This document shows, piece after piece, positions 9,438-18,466 of a DNA stretch of 64,000 bases; the stretch's first letter is position 1, and each line of letters starts with the position of its first letter. Origin of the DNA: Janthinobacterium lividum PAMC 25724. Its GTDB lineage: Bacteria; Pseudomonadota; Gammaproteobacteria; Burkholderiales; Burkholderiaceae_D. Both the position numbers and the translations under genes were made by a program. The stretch covers positions 62,001 to 126,000 of the forward strand of contig AHHB01000040.1 in assembly GCA_000242815.2 (NCBI GenBank), given 5' to 3'. The notes beneath the pieces are model-generated. The model saw only the letters and a program-made list of their open reading frames with translations, did not search any database and was not told the DNA's origin.

Positions 9438-11858
9438 ATGAGTTCAAGTACCGTCCGCTCCCAGCATCGCACCCTGCCCGTGAAAACCGTCATCGCCGCC
9501 AGCCTGATCGCCTGCTTCAGCCTGCCGATGCAGGCACAAGCGCAGCAAGAACTGCCGGCCGAAGGGGAATTGCAATCGGTGGTGGTCACTGGCACCTTCG
9601 CCAAGAACCGCCGCACCATCGATTCCGAATCGCCGGTCGACATCCTCACTTCGCGCGACCTGCAAAGCACGGGTTCGGGCGAACTGGCCACCGTGCTGGC
9701 ACGCCTGCTGCCATCGTTGAACTTTGCCCGCGCCACGGGCGCCGACGCCAGCGATGCCGTGCGTCCGGCGCAGCTGCGCGGCCTGTCGCCCGACCAGACT
9801 CTGGTACTGGTGAACGGCAAGCGCCGCTATACTTCGGCCGTCGTTAACGTCAATGGCTCGCTGGGCCGCGGCTCGGCGCCCGTCGACCTGAACGCCATTG
9901 CCCTGGCCGCCATCGACCACGTCGAAGTGCTGCGCGATGGCGCGGCGGCGCAGTACGGCTCGGACGCGATTGCCGGCGTGATCAACATCATCCTGAAAAA
10001 AGGCGCGGCCGGCGGCGATATCGAAGTGGGCTATGGCCAGACGCAGGAACGCGACGGCAAGCAAAAATCCATCAAAGGTTCGGCCGGCTTCGCCCTGGGC
10101 GACGACGGCTGGGTGCGCGTATCGGCCGAAGTGGCCGAACGTGACCCGACCAACCGCGCCGGCGCCGATTTCCGCAATCCGCTGGAACCGCGCTACGGCA
10201 AGGTCAACCAGCGCTATGGCGACCCGGAAAGCAAGCCGGCGACGATTTTCCTCAACAGCGAATACCGCATCAATGACAATCTGGACTGGTATGCCTTCGG
10301 CAATTACGGCGTGCGCGATACCTCGGCCGCTGCCACCTGGCGCACGGCATTGATACAGAACACAGACACCAAGGTCTACTCGCAGCGCACGCCGCTCTTC
10401 CCCGAGGGCTTTTTGCCACTGCAAAACAGCACCCTGACGGACCAGTCCATCGTCACAGGCTTGCGCGGCGAAGCGGCCGGCTGGCGCTGGGATGCCAGCA
10501 TCAATTACGGCAGCAACAAGTTCGAACTGGACTTGGACAACACGGTCAACCAGTCGCTGGGCGCGAACAGCCCCACGCACTTCTATGTCGGTTCACTGAA
10601 AAATGAACAGACCGTGTTCAACCTCGATGCGGCGCGCGAATTTCCCGTCGCTTACTTTACGGGACCGCTGACGGTGGCCGTGGGCGCCGAAGCACGCCAT
10701 GAAAAGTACAGCATCGGCGCCGGCGACGCGGCCTCGTATACGGGTAGCGGCTCACAAGGCTTTGCCGGCTTCCGTCCTGCCAACGCCGGTAGCCACTCGC
10801 GCCACAATGAATCGATCTATGTGAACCTGGAAGCGGAAGCGACGAAAAACCTGTCCGGCGGCGTGGCCCTGCGCCACGAACGCTACAGCGACTTCGGCAG
10901 CACCACCTCGGCCAAGGGTTCGGCCCGCTACTCGTTCAGCGATACCCTGTCGCTGCGCGGCACCGTGTCGAGCGGCTTCCGCGCGCCGTCGCTGGCGCAG
11001 CAACACTACACCATCACCACCACCAACTTCCAGGTCGTCAACGGCCTCAATACGCCGATCGAGACGGGCACCTTCGCTGTCAACACGGCGCAGGCGCGCG
11101 CACTCGGTGCGCAAGACCTGAAACCGGAAAAAGCCCGTAACTACAGCCTGGGCCTGCAATTCCAACCGAGCCGCAACTTCACGACGACGGTGGACGCCTA
11201 CCGCATCGACATCGATAACCGCATCCTGTTCTCGGCCAATTTGGTACTCAGCGATGCGTTGAAAAACGTCCTGGCCGCACAGGGCACGCCAGTGGGCTCG
11301 GGGCGCTACTTCACCAACGCCGTCGACACGCGCACGGAAGGCGTGGACATCGTCAGCACCTACCGCATCGACCTGCAAGAGAAAGACCGCCTGGACCTCA
11401 CGGTGGCGTACAACCATAACAAGAGCACGGTACGGAAAATCGCCGACAATCCAGCCATCCTGACGGCCAACAACTTGAAACTGATCGACCGCCAGAGCAT
11501 CGACCGCATCACGGTGGCGTCGCCGAAGGATAAATTCAGCCTGGCCGCCGACTACAGCTTCGGCATCTGGAATGCGCACGGCGTCGTGACGCGCTACGGC
11601 AGCTTCACCGTGCCGCAAAACAATGCCACGCTGGACCAGACGTATGACCCGCAATGGGTGCTGGACGTCTCCGCTTCCGTGAAACTGGGCAAGAACTGGC
11701 GCCTGGTGGCCGGCATCGACAACGTCACCAACCGCTATCCGGCACAAGTGACAAGCGCGGGCAACCTGAACGTCAACGGCACCCAGCCGTACAGCATCTT
11801 CGCGCCAAACGGCTTCAACGGCCGCTATTACTATGCCAAGGCCGGTTATAGCTGGTAA
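9438..11858 (+). CDS. TonB-dependent outer-membrane receptor
   Basis: 806 residues. Such receptors use TonB/ExbBD energy to import siderophores, vitamins, sugars or other bulky ligands. A signal peptide of about 38 residues ends in ...MQAQAQ. A TonB-box-like QSVVVTG follows, then a plug domain with LRGLSPDQTLVLVNGKRR and RDGAAAQYGSDAIAGVINI, the plug signature. The rest is a beta-barrel rich in alternating aromatic residues, ending YYYAKAGYSW with a terminal aromatic. The start ATG at 9438 has GAAGAGA about 7 bp upstream. A TTG at 9432 in frame is less likely. The ligand is not evident. No sigma/anti-sigma pair and no cognate transporter are adjacent. The gene ends in a bidirectional terminator. 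Confidence 0.9.
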   Translation: MSSSTVRSQHRTLPVKTVIAASLIACFSLPMQAQAQQELPAEGELQSVVVTGTFAKNRRTIDSESPVDILTSRDLQSTGSGELATVLARLLPSLNFARATGADASDAVRPAQLRGLSPDQTLVLVNGKRRYTSAVVNVNGSLGRGSAPVDLNAIALAAIDHVEVLRDGAAAQYGSDAIAGVINIILKKGAAGGDIEVGYGQTQERDGKQKSIKGSAGFALGDDGWVRVSAEVAERDPTNRAGADFRNPLEPRYGKVNQRYGDPESKPATIFLNSEYRINDNLDWYAFGNYGVRDTSAAATWRTALIQNTDTKVYSQRTPLFPEGFLPLQNSTLTDQSIVTGLRGEAAGWRWDASINYGSNKFELDLDNTVNQSLGANSPTHFYVGSLKNEQTVFNLDAAREFPVAYFTGPLTVAVGAEARHEKYSIGAGDAASYTGSGSQGFAGFRPANAGSHSRHNESIYVNLEAEATKNLSGGVALRHERYSDFGSTTSAKGSARYSFSDTLSLRGTVSSGFRAPSLAQQHYTITTTNFQVVNGLNTPIETGTFAVNTAQARALGAQDLKPEKARNYSLGLQFQPSRNFTTTVDAYRIDIDNRILFSANLVLSDALKNVLAAQGTPVGSGRYFTNAVDTRTEGVDIVSTYRIDLQEKDRLDLTVAYNHNKSTVRKIADNPAILTANNLKLIDRQSIDRITVASPKDKFSLAADYSFGIWNAHGVVTRYGSFTVPQNNATLDQTYDPQWVLDVSASVKLGKNWRLVAGIDNVTNRYPAQVTSAGNLNVNGTQPYSIFAPNGFNGRYYYAKAGYSW

Positions 11859-11875
11859 ACAGCCCTCTGCCATGT

Positions 11876-11913
11876 AAAAAGCCCGGAATGCATCGCGTTT
11901 CCGGGCTTTTTTC
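11876..11913. terminator. Bidirectional terminator between convergent genes
   Basis: AAAAAGCCCGGA pairs with TCCGGGCTTTTTT across an 11-nt loop. It serves the TonB receptor on the plus strand and the PEP-CTERM gene on the minus strand. Confidence 0.9.
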
Positions 11914-11935
11914 TTATCTTGCTCCCGCAGGCGCG

Positions 11936-12499
11936 TCAGGCTCGGACGCGGCGACGGCGCGCGACAAAACCGACCAGGCCAAGGCCCAGTATCAGCATGC
12001 CGTAAGTCGCTGGCTCAGGTACTGCCGAGACGGAGTTGAACGCGCGGAAATTGCTCAGGCCACGCGGCAGATTGGCAATGCTAAAAACCGTATTGGCGGC
12101 AAGCGGCGTGGCCCAATGGAACAACAGTTCGCCACGGCCATAATGCACGGCCAGGTAGTCAAAGCTGGATTTGACGGTGAACGAACCGGACTTGCTGCTG
12201 GCCAAGTCTCCCTGGGCAGCAAAGACCAAAGAGCCGGTACCACTGGACGGCAAGCCAAATTTGCTGCTGACCAAGCTCAAGATAGCGGCCGCGCTTTGCG
12301 CCCCGGGCGGATTGGCACCGTCGTACACCCATACGCTGGCGGCAGCGACAGGACCGTAGGTGACGCTCGTGCCGCCCACCGTGAAGCCGCCCTGGGCCGG
12401 GTTGCTGATCTCGACCCAGCTGGCCGCGCTGGCCAGCGGCGCCAGGACGGCCGACACGCTAAGGCATAGTCCCAATACTGCCTGTTTCGTCTTGTTCAT
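11936..12499 (-). CDS. PEP-CTERM sorting-signal protein
   Basis: 187 residues. The N-terminus MNKTKQAVLGLCLSVSAVLA is a signal peptide ending at ASA. The C-terminus has the tripartite PEP-CTERM signal: VPEPATYGML, a hydrophobic helix (LILGLGLVGFVA) and a basic cluster RRRRVRA. Exosortase recognises this signal and processes the protein at the membrane, often for EPS or biofilm surfaces. The middle is Gly/Ser-rich with no recognised enzyme motif, so its role is unknown. No exosortase (EpsH/XrtA) is in the window. An AGGGGAAG ribosome binding site precedes the ATG. It converges with the TonB receptor gene. Confidence 0.88.
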   Translation of the reverse strand: MNKTKQAVLGLCLSVSAVLAPLASAASWVEISNPAQGGFTVGGTSVTYGPVAAASVWVYDGANPPGAQSAAAILSLVSSKFGLPSSGTGSLVFAAQGDLASSKSGSFTVKSSFDYLAVHYGRGELLFHWATPLAANTVFSIANLPRGLSNFRAFNSVSAVPEPATYGMLILGLGLVGFVARRRRVRA

Positions 12500-12894
12500 A
12501 GACTTCCCCTAGATTTCATTTCACCAAAGTAACTTAGTTATCTTTTTTGTTATCTCACTTGCACATGGGGAAAGATATCATCAAGGAAACGCAAATACAA
12601 TTAGAGAAACGTCTTTTACCATTGGTATTTTTAATCGACCCCATCCATTTATTGCCGGTAGCGTCTCTCGTGGGGCGTGCCATCATTCCAGCCATGGCCA
12701 GGCGCAGCTGCCGCAAACAGGATTGTTGTAAATCGGTACAAAATATATCCGGATGACGATATAGCTCTGCGGCAATGGCAAGCCTGAAGCGATGCATGCT
12801 CAATCAGGCTTAGCTGTGTAGCGGATGGAACGGTGCAGGATAGCTACGCGCGCGCCAGGGCCAGCCTGACGCGCGCGCAGAGCGCGTCCGTAGT
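12500..12894. other. Intergenic region between the PEP-CTERM gene and cysB
   Basis: No convincing gene. Next to the PEP-CTERM start it is AT-rich (12520-12560), consistent with that gene's promoter. An 8-bp perfect inverted repeat (AAGCCTGA 12780-12787, TCAGGCTT 12804-12811) and a GC-rich hairpin near 12847-12873 lie on the cysB 3' side and may end that operon. Short ORFs on both strands here lack ribosome binding sites. Confidence 0.5.
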
Positions 12895-13827
12895 CTAGAG
12901 AGCTTCCTCGCCCGCCATGGCGCGGTCGATGTCTTCACGCGTCAAGTCCGGCGCCAGTTGCAGGATGAACTCGTAGGCGTAGGCACGCAGGTAAGCGCCG
13001 CGGCGCACGGCCAGGCGTGTCGTATTGATGGCGAACAAATGTGATGCTTCTACCGCCTGCAGCCCCTTGTCGCGGCCATGATCAAAAGCCATCGACGCCA
13101 CAATGCCCACGCCCAGGCCCAGTGCCACGTATTGCTTGATGACGTCGGAATCCATGGCCGTCAAAATAATATCGGTGGCCACGCCTGCCTTGGCGAACGC
13201 ATCGTCGATATGACCACGTCCCGTGAAGCCCTTGTCATAGGTAATCAAGGGATATTTGGCCAAGTCTTCCAGGCCGATGGGGGCATGCGCGAGCAGCGGA
13301 TGGCCGTCCGGTACAACAATCAGATGACTCCAGCGGTAGCACGGGAACGATACCAGATCGGGAAACTGGCTCAAGCCTTCCGTGGCGATGCCGATATCGG
13401 TCTTGCCAGACAGCACCCATTCTGCGATGTGCTCGGGCGCGCTTTGTTGTAGCGCAATACGCACCTCGGGATAGGCGGCGCGGAAGCCCTGCACCACTTT
13501 CGGCAGCGCATAGCGCGCCTGCGTGTGGGTGGCTGCCACCGACAAGGTACCGCTGGTCTGGCCGCTGTATTCGAGGCTGGCCTGTTGCAGGTTTTCCGCC
13601 TCGATCAAGAGGCGGTCAACGATCTTCAGGATACCCTTGCCCGGCTCGGTCAAGCCCGTCAAGCGCTTGCCGTTGCGCTCGAAGATGACCACGCCCAGCT
13701 CGTCTTCGAGTTCGCGAATTTGCCGGCTCACGCCAGGCTGCGAGGTGAACAGGGCGTTCGCCACTTCCGTCAGGTTATAGCCGCGGCGGGCCGCTTCGCG
13801 GATCGAGCGCAGTTGTTGAAAGTTCAT
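12895..13827 (-). CDS. cysB: LysR-type regulator of sulfur assimilation, CysB family
   Basis: 310 residues. CysB activates sulfate uptake and reduction genes when N-acetylserine accumulates and sulfide is low. The N-terminus MNFQQLRSIREAARRGYNLTE is the characteristic CysB/Cbl start, with the helix-turn-helix through about residue 60 (ANALFTSQPGVSRQIRELED). The effector domain retains VAATHTQARYALP, where the TTHTQARY-type anion-binding segment binds inducer or sulfate. The gene follows cysA by 12 bp on the same strand, so the regulator is probably cotranscribed with its transport target. CysB versus Cbl cannot be fully separated by eye, but linkage to sulfate rather than sulfonate transport favours CysB. 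Confidence 0.92.
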   Translation of the reverse strand: MNFQQLRSIREAARRGYNLTEVANALFTSQPGVSRQIRELEDELGVVIFERNGKRLTGLTEPGKGILKIVDRLLIEAENLQQASLEYSGQTSGTLSVAATHTQARYALPKVVQGFRAAYPEVRIALQQSAPEHIAEWVLSGKTDIGIATEGLSQFPDLVSFPCYRWSHLIVVPDGHPLLAHAPIGLEDLAKYPLITYDKGFTGRGHIDDAFAKAGVATDIILTAMDSDVIKQYVALGLGVGIVASMAFDHGRDKGLQAVEASHLFAINTTRLAVRRGAYLRAYAYEFILQLAPDLTREDIDRAMAGEEAL

Positions 13828-13839
13828 GGCGTTCCAATA

Positions 13840-14910
13840 TTAAGTTCGGGTGGGTTCGACAAAGACACGCAAGCGCTTTGGACGCACGACCAAGGTCTCG
13901 CCTTCCTTTAGCTGTAAATGGGTAAAACGCTCGTTCGACATCACAGCTTCGATCAGCTCGCTGTTATCGAGGCGCTGCAAGTCCAACTGGGCCAGCGGGC
14001 CAATCGCATGGGCGCGGCTCAGTTTCACTACAATGCCTTCGGCGCCTTGCGTGTAGCGGTCGATTTCCAGGTCATGCGGACGCACATAGGCCGTGCCCTT
14101 GCTATCGCTCACGCCCGCGTAATCGGGCACCTCGAAGCTGGCGTCGCCGGTGGCCATTACGCCTTCATGCACGCGGCCGTGGAACAGGTTGACGTTGCCC
14201 AGGAAGCCATAGACGAAAGGCGAGGCCGGATGGTTGTACACTTGCTCAGGGGAACCGAGTTGTTCGACGGTGCCCTTGTTCATCAGCACCACTTGATCCG
14301 CCACTTCCAGCGCTTCTTCCTGGTCATGCGTGACGAAAATGCTGGTGACGTGCAAATCGTCATGCAGGCGGCGCAGCCAACGGCGCAATTCCTTGCGCAC
14401 CTTGGCATCCAAAGCGCCGAACGGTTCATCGAGCAGCAGCACGCGCGGCTCGACAGCGAGGGCGCGCGCCAGGGCGATGCGCTGGCGCTGCCCCCCCGAC
14501 AACTGCGGCGGATAGCGGTCGGCCAGCCAGTCCAGCTGCACCAGTTCCAGCAACTCTTTTACTTTGCGGCGGATCTGGTCTTCCGACGGACGCTCGCTGC
14601 GCGATTTCACGCGCAGGCCGAAGGCCACGTTTTCAAATACCGTCATGTGCTTGAACAGCGCGTAGTGTTGAAACACGAAACCGACTTGCCGCTCGCGCAC
14701 GTGGCGGTTAGACGCATCTTCGCCGTCCAGCAGCACCTGGCCGCTGTCCGGGTGTTCCAGGCCGGCAATAATGCGCAGCAATGTTGTCTTGCCGCAGCCG
14801 GATGGGCCCAGCAGTGCAGTCAATTCACCGGTTGGAAAATCCAGAGAGATATTGTCGAGGGCGACGAAATCGCCGAAGCGCTTGTGGATGTTGTTAACTG
14901 CGATGGTCAT
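13840..14910 (-). CDS. cysA: Sulfate/thiosulfate ABC transporter ATPase
   Basis: 356 residues. This is the ATP-hydrolysing subunit of the CysTWA importer at the inner membrane. Walker A GPSGCGKT is at about 35-42, the Q-loop lies in [11 protein letters not shown], the signature [15 protein letters not shown] is near 137, Walker B is [13 protein letters not shown], and the switch His is in FVTHDQEEA. The C-terminal 120 residues form the regulatory OB/TOBE domain typical of CysA. The ATG at 14910 is one base after the cysW stop, indicating translational coupling. Confidence 0.96.
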   Translation of the reverse strand: MTIAVNNIHKRFGDFVALDNISLDFPTGELTALLGPSGCGKTTLLRIIAGLEHPDSGQVLLDGEDASNRHVRERQVGFVFQHYALFKHMTVFENVAFGLRVKSRSERPSEDQIRRKVKELLELVQLDWLADRYPPQLSGGQRQRIALARALAVEPRVLLLDEPFGALDAKVRKELRRWLRRLHDDLHVTSIFVTHDQEEALEVADQVVLMNKGTVEQLGSPEQVYNHPASPFVYGFLGNVNLFHGRVHEGVMATGDASFEVPDYAGVSDSKGTAYVRPHDLEIDRYTQGAEGIVVKLSRAHAIGPLAQLDLQRLDNSELIEAVMSNERFTHLQLKEGETLVVRPKRLRVFVEPTRT

Positions 14911-14911
14911 A

Positions 14912-15838
14912 TCAGTGCTCCGTAGAACGTAAGGCGGAATCGTCGGCGTCGCTCTCGTTCAAACGCCACTCAATGAAAGCTTTCAAGGCCAGGGTCACCA
15001 GGGCCAGCAGGGCCAGCAAGGAGGCGACGGCAAACGCGGCGGCGAAGTTGTACTCGTTGTACAAAATTTCCACCTGCAGCGGCATGGTGTTGGTTTCTCC
15101 GCGAATATGACCGGACACGACCGAGACGGCACCGAACTCGCCCATGGCGCGCGCATTGCACAGGATCACGCCATACAACAAACCCCATTTAATATTGGGC
15201 AAGGTCACGCGGCGGAAAGTATTCCAGCCCGAGGCGCCCAGCACGATGGCGGCCTCTTCCTCTTCGCTGCCCTGCGACTGCATCAGCGGGATCAATTCGC
15301 GCGCCACAAAGGGGAAGGTAATGAAGATAGTGGCCAGCACGATGCCAGGCACGGCAAACAAAATCTTGATATCGTGCGCCTGCAGCCACGGACCGAACCA
15401 GCCCTGGGCGCCAAACATCAGCACATAGATCAGGCCGGAAATCACGGGCGAGACGGAAAAGGGCAAGTCGATCAGGGTCAGCAGGATGCTCTTGCCGCGA
15501 AACTCAAACTTGGCGATGCACCAGGACGCCGCCACGCCAAACACCAGGTTCAGCGGCACGGCGATGGCCGCCGTGATCAGGGTCAGTTTAATGGCGGAAA
15601 TCGCGTCGGGGTCGATGATGGCGGCGATATACGCTTCCCAGCCCTTCTTGAACGCTTCGGCAAACACGGCCACCAGGGGCACGATCAGGAACGTCGTCAG
15701 GAACAGCAAGGCGATGCTGATCAATACCGTGCGCACCCACAACGGTTCCAGCACGACGGGACCGACATTGGGCGCAAAACGGCGCGCTGTTGGCAGCGCA
15801 TCTTTCACTTGCGCCACCGCAGAGACATTGATACTCAT
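14912..15838 (-). CDS. cysW: Sulfate ABC transporter permease CysW
   Basis: 308 residues with about six membrane helices ([20 protein letters not shown] near residue 38 is the first). It forms the membrane channel with CysT. The EAA loop that contacts CysA is in REEEEAAI-like context ([20 protein letters not shown]). The start is placed at 15838 because this ATG overlaps the cysT stop in an ATGA junction. A longer reading from 15865 would overlap cysT by 31 bp without reason. Confidence 0.94.
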   Translation of the reverse strand: MSINVSAVAQVKDALPTARRFAPNVGPVVLEPLWVRTVLISIALLFLTTFLIVPLVAVFAEAFKKGWEAYIAAIIDPDAISAIKLTLITAAIAVPLNLVFGVAASWCIAKFEFRGKSILLTLIDLPFSVSPVISGLIYVLMFGAQGWFGPWLQAHDIKILFAVPGIVLATIFITFPFVARELIPLMQSQGSEEEEAAIVLGASGWNTFRRVTLPNIKWGLLYGVILCNARAMGEFGAVSVVSGHIRGETNTMPLQVEILYNEYNFAAAFAVASLLALLALVTLALKAFIEWRLNESDADDSALRSTEH

Positions 15839-16710
15839 GATTTTTTCGCCTTTCCGCGCGTCCATGCTTGCAGCAGGTTAATTGTCAACAGCAGCAGGAA
15901 GGACACCACCAGCATCACCACGGCAATGGCCGTGGCGCCCGCGTAATCGTATTGCTCCAGCTTGGTAATAATGAACAGCGGCGTGATTTCCGACACCATC
16001 GGCATGTTGCCGGCGATAAAGATCACGGAACCGTACTCGCCCGTGGCGCGCGCAAAGGCCAACGCAAAGCCCGTCAGCAAGGATGGCAGAATCGTGGGGA
16101 AGATCACGCGGATAAACGTTTGCAGGGAATTGGCGCCCAGGCTGGCGGCCGCTTCTTCCAATTCTTTTTCCGCGTCTTCCAGCACCGGTTGCACGGTGCG
16201 CACCACAAACGGCAAGCCGATGAAGGTCAGCGCCACCACCACGCCCAGCGGCGTGAACGCCACCTTGATGCCCAGCACGCCTTCGATGAACTGGCCGAAC
16301 CAGCCGTTCGACGAGTACAGGGCTGTCAGGGTGATGCCGGCCACGGCCGTCGGCAAGGCGAACGGCAAGTCGACCAGCGCGTCGATGATGCGCTTGCCGG
16401 GGAAGGTATAGCGCACCAGCACCCAGGCCAGGATGCCGCCGAACACCACATTGAGCAGCGCGGCGATCAGCGAAGCGCCAAACGTCAATCGGTACGACGC
16501 CATCACGCGGTCGGACGTAACGGCGCTGAAGAAGGCGTCCCACGTCATGGTGAACGTTTTCAGGAACACCGACGAGAGTGGAATGAGGACGATCAAGGCC
16601 AGGTAAAAGAGCGTGAAGCCGAGCGACAGCTTAAACCCCGGCATGACCCGAAACGGCGCTCCGCGTGCCTTGGGCGGCGCTGCTGATGCTGATGCTGCAG
16701 ACATAGACAC
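15835..16710 (-). CDS. cysT: Sulfate ABC transporter permease CysT (CysU)
   Basis: 291 residues. It is the second permease of the sulfate/thiosulfate importer, with about six helices beginning near residue 28 ([20 protein letters not shown]). The EAA motif region reads [18 protein letters not shown], contacting CysA. The N-terminal 25 residues are Ser/Ala/Lys-rich and cytoplasmic. It is the first gene of the tight cysT-cysW-cysA cluster (ATGA overlap, then a 1-bp gap). The 430-bp region upstream, which must hold the promoter, carries a short element insertion at 16855-17012. Confidence 0.94.
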   Translation of the reverse strand: MSMSAASASAAPPKARGAPFRVMPGFKLSLGFTLFYLALIVLIPLSSVFLKTFTMTWDAFFSAVTSDRVMASYRLTFGASLIAALLNVVFGGILAWVLVRYTFPGKRIIDALVDLPFALPTAVAGITLTALYSSNGWFGQFIEGVLGIKVAFTPLGVVVALTFIGLPFVVRTVQPVLEDAEKELEEAAASLGANSLQTFIRVIFPTILPSLLTGFALAFARATGEYGSVIFIAGNMPMVSEITPLFIITKLEQYDYAGATAIAVVMLVVSFLLLLTINLLQAWTRGKAKKS

Positions 16711-16854
16711 TCCCTCTTATTACATTTTTGAGTTATGGAGTGCAATAATCACATGTATCCGTTATAAAAAGAACTAACCATTTCTCATTTGCTTAGATGA
16801 ATTTCGCATACTTGCTGGCAGAATCGGTGGACGAAAAAAAACGCACCGGCGAGG

Positions 16855-17012
16855 TAATGCCGTTCAGTTAAGGGTTTTGGCGTGATTTATGAGCGCCAGT
16901 AAATTTGCTAACCCCAGAGGCAAAGAGCTGGGGTCGGACCCTCAGGGTCCGACCCCTGTCCTGGTTCTTGGGCTAAAAATAGCACCACTAACACACTAAC
17001 TGAACGGCATTA
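16855..17012. mobile_element. 158-bp non-autonomous (MITE-like) element
   Basis: The ends are a perfect 16-bp inverted repeat: TAATGCCGTTCAGTTA at 16855-16870 and TAACTGAACGGCATTA at 16997-17012. The element is flanked by an 11-bp direct repeat CACCGGCGAGG (16844-16854 and 17013-17023; 12 bp if the next T is counted), as expected of target duplication. There is no ORF inside. The centre carries the 27-nt palindrome at 16930-16956. An 11-12 bp duplication is in the range known for the IS4 family, so an IS4-type transposase in trans is a reasonable guess. Deleting the element and one direct repeat rebuilds a perfect terminator hairpin. Confidence 0.85.
16930..16956. repeat. 27-nt perfect palindrome, REP-like (copy 2)
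   Basis: GGGGTCGGACCCT, central C, AGGGTCCGACCCC. It differs from the copy at 3467-3493 by a T:A to G:C change on both arms and a central base, so pairing is kept. It sits inside the 158-bp element. Confidence 0.85.
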
Positions 17013-17052
17013 CACCGGCGAGGTGCGTTTTTATGGGGAAAGGGTGCCGAAT

Positions 17053-17131
17053 AAAACGTTCAGGGCTAGGCGCGTTGCCGAAGACAGTACGAATGTACGG
17101 CGAGGCAATGCAACAACGCCATGGACGTTTT
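17053..17131. repeat. Imperfect palindrome with GTAC core
   Basis: Outer arms AAAACGT (17053-17059) and ACGTTTT (17125-17131) enclose GC-rich inner arms and a core ACAGTACGAATGTACGGCGA. Placement just behind the peroxiredoxin stop, with a T-rich end on the minus strand, suggests it may also act as a terminator. A related core occurs in tandem at 60911-60975. Confidence 0.55.
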
Positions 17132-17141
17132 TTCGGTACTC

Positions 17142-17780
17142 TTACTTGTTGGGCTGCGGCGTCAGGCGCAAATATGGCTTGGCGGCCGTAAAACCCTTCG
17201 GATATTTCTGCTTGATCAGCTCCGGGTCTTGCACGGTCAAGGGAATGATAACGTCGTCGCCGTCTTTCCAGTTGCCGGGCGTGGCCACCGTATAGCCGTC
17301 CGTCAGTTGCAAGGCGTCGAGGACGCGGATGATTTCATTGAAGTTGCGGCCCGTGCTGAGCGGATACGTGAGGATCAACCGAACTTTCTTGTTCGGGTCG
17401 ATGATGAACACGGAGCGCACGGTGGCAGTCAGGGATTGCTCCGGGTGGATCATGTCATACAGCAGCGACACCTTCTTGTCGACGTCGGCGATGATGGGGA
17501 AACCCACCACCGTGTTTTGCGTCTCTTCGATATCCTTGATCCAGATCTTGTGCGACTCGGCTGCGTCCACGGACAGGGCGATGGCCTTCACATTGCGCTT
17601 GTCGAATTCCGGCTTGAGCTTGGCCGTCAAGCCTAGTTCCGTCGTGCACACAGGGGTAAAGTCGGCCGGATGGGAAAACAGCACTACCCAGGAGTCGCCG
17701 GCCCACTCGTGGAACTTGAGCGTGCCGATGGAGCTATCTTGTTCAAAATCGGGGGCGACATCGCCCAGGCGTAAAGTCAT
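17142..17780 (-). CDS. 1-Cys peroxiredoxin (Prdx6/AhpC-TSA type)
   Basis: 212 residues. It reduces hydrogen peroxide and alkyl hydroperoxides in the cytoplasm. The peroxidatic cysteine is C45 in the motif HPADFTPVCTTELG. The long C-terminal domain (from about 160, IRVLDALQLTDGYTVATPGN) is that of the Prdx6 subgroup, and no resolving Cys is seen. Gene order sbp, hydrolase, peroxiredoxin, cysT on one strand suggests it belongs to a sulfur-starvation regulon, where low cysteine and low thiol would raise the need for peroxide defence. That link is inference. The neighbouring hydrolase ends 52 bp upstream. Confidence 0.92.
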   Translation of the reverse strand: MTLRLGDVAPDFEQDSSIGTLKFHEWAGDSWVVLFSHPADFTPVCTTELGLTAKLKPEFDKRNVKAIALSVDAAESHKIWIKDIEETQNTVVGFPIIADVDKKVSLLYDMIHPEQSLTATVRSVFIIDPNKKVRLILTYPLSTGRNFNEIIRVLDALQLTDGYTVATPGNWKDGDDVIIPLTVQDPELIKQKYPKGFTAAKPYLRLTPQPNK

Positions 17781-17831
17781 CGTGATCTCCTTGAAAAATT
17801 CTGTTGCGCAATGTTCGTTGAGCGCGTTGAA

Positions 17832-18398
17832 TCAGGCTGCCTGACGCGGGCGTTTATCGCTTTGCGCCAGATCAAACAGCGTTTGCAGTTGCGCCTGGCC
17901 GTAAACCCAGTCACCGAGGCGCGACTCGGCGTTGATATGACCGAGCGCACCGCCATCAATATACTTGCAATTCCAGCGTCGTGCCCACTGCGCCGCGTGT
18001 TCGGCCGTCATCCACGGGTCCGTCTGGCTGGCGATCAATATGCCGGGGCAAGGCAAGCGCTTTTGCGGCAAGGCTTGCGCCACGCCAAACTTGTCGGGAT
18101 CGGCCGGCCCCACCAGCAGCACGCCGGCCACGCCCTGCGGGTCGCGGGCCAGGCTGTGCGCCGTCGTCAGGCAGCCGAAGCTGTGGGCGACGATCAGGGT
18201 CGGGCGCGCATCTTGCCGCCGCACCTGGTCCAGGCGCGCCGACCAGGTGCGCAGGTCCGGTTCATGCCAGTTCTCTTGCTCGACGCGCTCGAATTGCGGA
18301 TACAGGCGCTGCCAGCGGCTCTGCCAGTGCTCGGGACCGCTGTTATGCAAGCCCGGCACGATCAGTACCCGGCAATCGGAAAAACGACGCAGCGCCAT
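17832..18398 (-). CDS. RBBP9/YdeN-type alpha/beta hydrolase
   Basis: 188 residues, the length of the small serine hydrolase family formerly DUF1234. The catalytic triad is visible: nucleophile S73 in IVAHSFGCLT, Asp in ASQTDPWM and His in GALGHINAES. The N-terminal VLIVPGLHNSGPEHWQSRWQ is the family signature. The natural substrate is unknown. It sits between sbp and the peroxiredoxin gene on the same strand with gaps of 68 and 51 bp, a placement seen in sulfate gene clusters of related betaproteobacteria as far as I recall, so it may be coregulated with sulfate uptake. Confidence 0.88.
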   Translation of the reverse strand: MALRRFSDCRVLIVPGLHNSGPEHWQSRWQRLYPQFERVEQENWHEPDLRTWSARLDQVRRQDARPTLIVAHSFGCLTTAHSLARDPQGVAGVLLVGPADPDKFGVAQALPQKRLPCPGILIASQTDPWMTAEHAAQWARRWNCKYIDGGALGHINAESRLGDWVYGQAQLQTLFDLAQSDKRPRQAA

Positions 18399-18466
18399 GA
18401 TGGATCCCTTTGCCTGACAGTCTGGCAGTCTGGCAATCGTTGCCGATTGCCATCTGATATCTGATG

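Larger units (their letters stand above)
16711..17141. other. Intergenic region between cysT and the peroxiredoxin gene
   Basis: No gene. From cysT outward it holds an AT-rich promoter zone (about 16720-16830), the left half of a split terminator hairpin (16837-16854), the 158-bp element at 16855-17012, the right half of the hairpin (17013-17030), and a second imperfect palindrome at 17053-17131 behind the peroxiredoxin stop. Confidence 0.7.

Noticed and set aside
12547..12803. Two short ORFs between the PEP-CTERM gene and cysB
   Set aside because: They overlap on opposite strands, lack ribosome binding sites and have no recognisable family.
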